From Norana najaformis (Eukaryota > Annelida > Clitellata > Crassiclitellata > Hormogastridae), in contig OZ029916.1 of NCBI GenBank assembly GCA_964023275.1, positions 18,120,150 through 18,184,149 of the forward strand: DNA of 64,000 nt, written 5' to 3'. Under the pieces are notes generated by a model that worked only from the letters and a program-made list of their open reading frames with translations, was not told the origin of the DNA and ran no database searches. Shown here piece by piece: positions 59,630 through 64,000 of the stretch (positions within the stretch are counted from its first letter, which is position 1; every line of letters starts with the position of its first letter). The position numbers and the translations under genes were made by a program.

Positions 59630-60960
59630 GTACATACCGAGGGGCTATACTGCAGTTGGTTGCATTTAGGCTGAGAGAAATAGGAAGGCAGTAATTTAGA
59701 TGGATCCGGCTGTTTTTTAGAGGTCGGACTACAGTTTGAAATGGAAATCGCAATCGTAATCTTTGCAATTTCTCATATGGTAGGGTATGTGTAAGCAGCT
59801 TTATGTTAATCGATTTACGGGAACATGTCAACGTGTTTGGAGGTAACCTCTTTGGAATGTTGAACGACAGGTGCTTGACTGCCGTAAAACCCAAACAAAA
59901 TTCGAGGCATGACAGAGCAACGCGGACTCGTATATAGCATTCGTCTTAGCATACGAGTTTTTGTTGGGCCGATTGAGCGAATTCCGATTGACGACAAGAA
60001 CGTTCCCCACCAGATTTACAATTATCCAACCTATCAGGTCTTTACTCAAAACTGAGTGCACTGCTCTTCCGCAGATCCTATCCTCTTTTTCCCTAGTAGG
60101 CCTACTCTAATCTCAGATCTAAGAACTTCTATAGCGCCACTGTAATAATCCTCGAGGCATCAGTCGATGGTCGCTGCTAAGCAAAATCATTGTCAAAGAC
60201 AAACTCCATGGCAAGTCCGGTCGAAAACCCTAGGGAATTCCAGAAGTCACAGAGATAGCCTACAGAGGACATGAGTCGAGGCAGAAGTGAGTTTTTATTC
60301 AAGGTCTGAAGGCCAAAACAGACTGAAGTGTACTTCCAACCAAGTCTCTCATTCAGCGTCTCATTTAAACTTAACATGTATGGAGTGCCACCCCAAATTA
60401 ATCCCGTTTGGGGGTCAGAGGTCAAAGCCCTCAGAAGCTGAAAGCAATCACGCTGTTAGGGAACAAATGTTTCAGTATTTTGTAAATATCAGCATAGATT
60501 TTTAGAATTGGATAGAAATGCCAAATCTTAAAATGATAATTTTAATAAATGAAAGAGAAAGCTGTCTTTGAATAATCCAGTTTCTTTATAATTATTTAGA
60601 TCAATTTTGCTTACATTTGTAGTTCTTTAAATTGCTCAATGCCTCCTTTCTCTCTCTTTAATTTGCAGTTGGCAAAAGGCAAGAAATTGCGGTCATATTT
60701 GTACAAATGTTCATTACATGTACTTCATTGTACACAGACTTACATAACATGCTTCTATAGCAAGTGTATGTATAGCATGAGCCGTACACATTCTGCACTT
60801 AAAAATTCATGAAGCGAAATCCTTCACTAGACAAAAATGATCAGTAAAAATTACTCTGCATAGTATATTCATATAAATATAATTATAAAAATAAATGACA
60901 CCATATATATTTATTTCTGTATATAAATATGCCTATACACCATAAATTACTGTTCCAGAA
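59630..60960. other. No gene recognised
   Basis: A moderate-CpG stretch to about 60180, then AT-rich. A minus-strand open frame (60177-60425, MTSDPQTGLIWGGTPYMLSL) has no homology I recognise. Confidence 0.5.
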
Positions 60961-60977
60961 ATATCCCCTTCCCAAAG

Positions 60978-61230
60978 ACATGGTGGCCTAATCTGCTTGG
61001 TCTGTAATTGTGGGTTCGACCCTTATGTGCTGAATCTGTGTAATGACCGTGGAAAAGTAGTTCACTCAGCCTTGTTTCTTTCACCAAGCAGCATAATTTG
61101 GTATCAGCATAAGCTTGTAAGTAAACAGGAAGTCCTGTGCTGCACTGGCCCCCTGTCCAGGAGCCTGAGATTCACACATTGGCAGCTCAAAGTCCAAAGA
61201 AAAGGAAGTGAGCATCTCCATTACGTTTCA
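60978..61230 (+). mobile_element. Possible tRNA-derived SINE, third type
   Basis: ATGGTGGCCTAATCTGCTTGG (A-box-like) and GGGTTCGACCC (B-box, 61012-61022) are about 30 bases apart, followed by a non-tRNA body (GGCCCCCTGTCCAGGAGCC). No clear tail. Confidence 0.4.
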
Positions 61231-61319
61231 CAAGGGACATGGGAGCTTTACTTTACCTTAAAAATCCTACACTCAGCTGCAATGTTTTCTGACAGACTTC
61301 AAGAGACACGAGTATGAGT

Positions 61320-63550
61320 AAATGGTAGAGCTCATGATGCTCACATACGACTTCACTGACTAGGCAGAAAATCAGTCCACAAAAACGGGGCAAACTGGAA
61401 TTGATAGAGGCATTGTCAAAGTAGATTCTTCTCTCAATTTTACATTAATAATACATTTATATTTCATGTCTGCCTTGAACTACAAGTCAATCGATTGTAT
61501 AATTTCATGATATCCTTCATTTGTAAATCAAGTAATACACTCAAGTAACATTTGTGGAATATCAGTGATAAGCAACAGATACCTGAAAGTACTGTAACAC
61601 ACCACAGTGGTCCATAAATATAGTACTAAAAGAAGAAACTAAAACCAGCCTGTAACATGTTTAAGTACCCAATACTTACATTAAATAAACGAGTAACCTA
61701 GCGACAGTTAAACAGTTCATCGGAAGCCCTTAGCTAAGCTTCAGTACTACTGAAAGCTGTGCAAAGACATAGGATTCCAATCGCAAAAACAGAGTATGTG
61801 GCAACGTACGCTGTACCAACGTATGTGGAAATGAACAACGTACCAACTTTCCAAATTGCGGCAAACAAAATCAACATTGTCTCACTTCTGCAGAAAGTGC
61901 AGCATAAATCTACAGAGCAATAAGGAGGCAACTAGTTAGTTATTCAACAATCACATTTATGCACAAGTTCATTTATTTCAGAATATTCACTGTTATGACA
62001 CTGGTATTCAAAATTAAACAAATCCTTCCATTTCGTTTACTAACGAAAATCTATAAACTTCTTTGAACAGGTTAAACATCAAAAAATGCATAACAGTGTG
62101 ATTACATGAAGGCTAGTCTCAGATCAAGTATAACACTTGAGCAGATGTCATTGGCCGACTTCAGATTCACCCCAATGATTATGAGCTTGGAAGGCTGTGG
62201 CTAGACTTGTGACACAGGTTCATTAAAATTTCTCATAAAGATTACAAGAGAAAAGGAAATAGATTTCAAACAAAAGTATGCTTTATTTTCTATTGTGCCA
62301 TGTACATGATGGTAGTTCTGCTTGAGTTTTTAACCAATTCATTTATGGAAACTGAAGTCATCTGAATCAAATAATGTTGAAGCACAATCATTTGTGATGT
62401 CAATGTCATTTGGCAGCATTAACATTAACCAAATTAGTCTAAATTGTCAGCCATAGCAGTGGAAATAGGGTGACACAGTAGATGATTCAGGGCAAGAAAA
62501 CTGGAATGGAGTGAAGAGTCAGAGTAAGTAAGCAAGTAATGCATTTGTTGACACACCATATGTCCGTCGACTGAGCGAGGAATCGTAGGTGTAAGTCAGA
62601 GATGAGACTACTGATGACTAGATTTATGTAACATCTTCGTTCATTAAGCCCAACTGTCAGACACTGGTGCTTGGTCTACACCAATTTTCATGGTGACTGA
62701 CTTTGTAACTGGAACAAGATATCAGACATTCAAGTAGGCAGGAAAGAGTAATAAGAAGCATTCTGTTTTCTCTGATCAGCCACTGCTGAAGCAGAAATAT
62801 ATTACAAATAATCTGTATTCTTCAGTTATACAATCATAGTATTATGCAATTATGTGAAAAATTCTTCCTAAAGTATAGAAGCATCACCTTGAAACACTAA
62901 TTTAACACAACTGTTTTTAATAACCAAGTTTCCTGATCTCCCATCAATCTGTAGATTGGAAAATTTACCCCAACTAGTAAACATTTAACAAAATTCAAAC
63001 TGAGGACATTCCAATTTCTAGAGTTTAACTGGCCTTTACACTTTCGCCTCAAAAAGACAAGCTTACAAATTTGCAAATAGTCTTCAGATATTCAGAAATC
63101 AGAAACAAACTGAAAATACACTAGTAATTATAGCAACAATCACTGATTATAACAAATTTCAATAAATCGATTACAATAGCAATCATCAAATCATTAAAAT
63201 TAATTACACCACTATTCATCTGGCAAGTACTGGTAACCAAATAAATATTTGGTTGCTGTCACTTTTCCCTTCTGAGAAAGTGCTGACAATCACAATCCAT
63301 GCAACCTAACACTGAAACACTGAGTATGTCATTAGCATGTAAAAGCTTTTATTGCGCTAAATATAAAGCACAATCTTAGTCTGCTCAAAAACTGCACCTG
63401 TACAATCTTCTCTATACATGCACAAAATACTAAAACTATTCTCTTCAAACTGAGATATATTTTTCACTATTAAGAATACAAGCAGGCTGCAAAGTGGAAG
63501 ACAATTCAGTTTCAGCAAAAGCCAACAGCAGTGCAATCCCCTTGTCAGAA
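61320..63550. other. No gene recognised
   Basis: AT-rich sequence without recognisable coding exons or repeats. Confidence 0.5.
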
Positions 63551-63559
63551 ACATACTGC

Positions 63560-63650
63560 TAAGCCCTTTATATAGCACCTTTCATTGTATCTTAAAAGTC
63601 TCATATAAATTTCCAGCTACATACATATATATGGTACACACCAATGCCAA
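63560..63650. repeat. Hairpin motif with (CATA)n tail
   Basis: CTTTATATAGCACCTTTCATTGTATCTTAAAAGTCTCATATAAATTTCCAGCTACATACATATATATGG; complete member of the family. Confidence 0.7.
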
Positions 63651-64000
63651 CATACAAACATACAGCGACTACAGTCAAGGGGTTCGACTGGTTCAAACAG
63701 TGCATTGTGCATCACTGCCATGGCATCATATTTTGCGTCCATAACTGCTATTCCTCGTAAACACCTCTCTTCAAAAATTTTGAAGAAAACACATTTCTGA
63801 CAATGTTGCAGGATAAACTGGAATTCTCTGATTCCAGTATTCTAAGAATCTAGATTCTCAGCCACTAGATTCTAATCTAAATGATTAAAATTCCAACTAT
63901 GTCCCTGAACTTTTTTCTTTTTATTATATTTATATTTTTTAATTGTTTTTTTCTGACATGACACACATGTAAGCACACATTATGTGAGCAAGTTTGGTAC

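Noticed and set aside
1-64000. Retroviral, LTR-type or Polinton-like elements
   Set aside because: No protease, integrase, gag, envelope or capsid-like peptides and no long direct repeats were noticed; the reverse transcriptase seen is of the LINE type.

Overview
This window looks like nuclear DNA of an aquatic invertebrate animal. Coding exons are split by introns of about 1 to 10 kb with GT-AG borders. The DNA is AT-rich, many microsatellites and minisatellites are present, and the intergenic space is full of LINE, tRNA-derived SINE and DNA-transposon remnants. A mollusc or other lophotrochozoan would fit, but I cannot fix the phylum. I see no rRNA, functional tRNA, CRISPR or bacterial-type operon.

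Left third (614-20695, minus strand): one host gene can be reconstructed exon by exon. It encodes a protein homologous to sialate O-acetylesterase (SIAE). Nine exons join in phase without a stop into 584 codons, and the last exon or exons lie left of the window. Two things set it apart from textbook SIAE. There is a long acidic cytoplasmic tail followed by one membrane helix (type II topology) where a signal peptide would be expected. The catalytic serine motif is also gone, so it is probably a membrane-anchored pseudoenzyme. A 30-codon upstream ORF stops two bases before the proposed start.

Middle (20.7-49 kb): no host exon could be shown here except at the right edge. The region holds the 5' endonuclease part and several 3' ends of one CR1/L2-like LINE family. 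It also holds an apparently intact 2.6-kb DNA transposon (26650-29273) with long inverted ends beginning CACTG, a six-base target duplication TAATAA, and a single intact 567-aa ORF of a widespread but uncharacterised invertebrate family. A decayed pogo/Tigger transposase lies next to it. SINEs, a foldback element and several minisatellites make up much of the rest.

Right third (49-64 kb, minus strand where orientation can be told): a plausible first coding exon with a YY1-like promoter motif lies at 49264-49430. A CpG-rich, promoter-like segment lies at 57.95-58.63 kb, with a donor site and a short ORF starting with a hydrophobic leader. Between and beyond them lie SINEs, a 34-bp minisatellite and a cluster of inverted LINE fragments. 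The remaining sequence holds nothing I can support as a gene.
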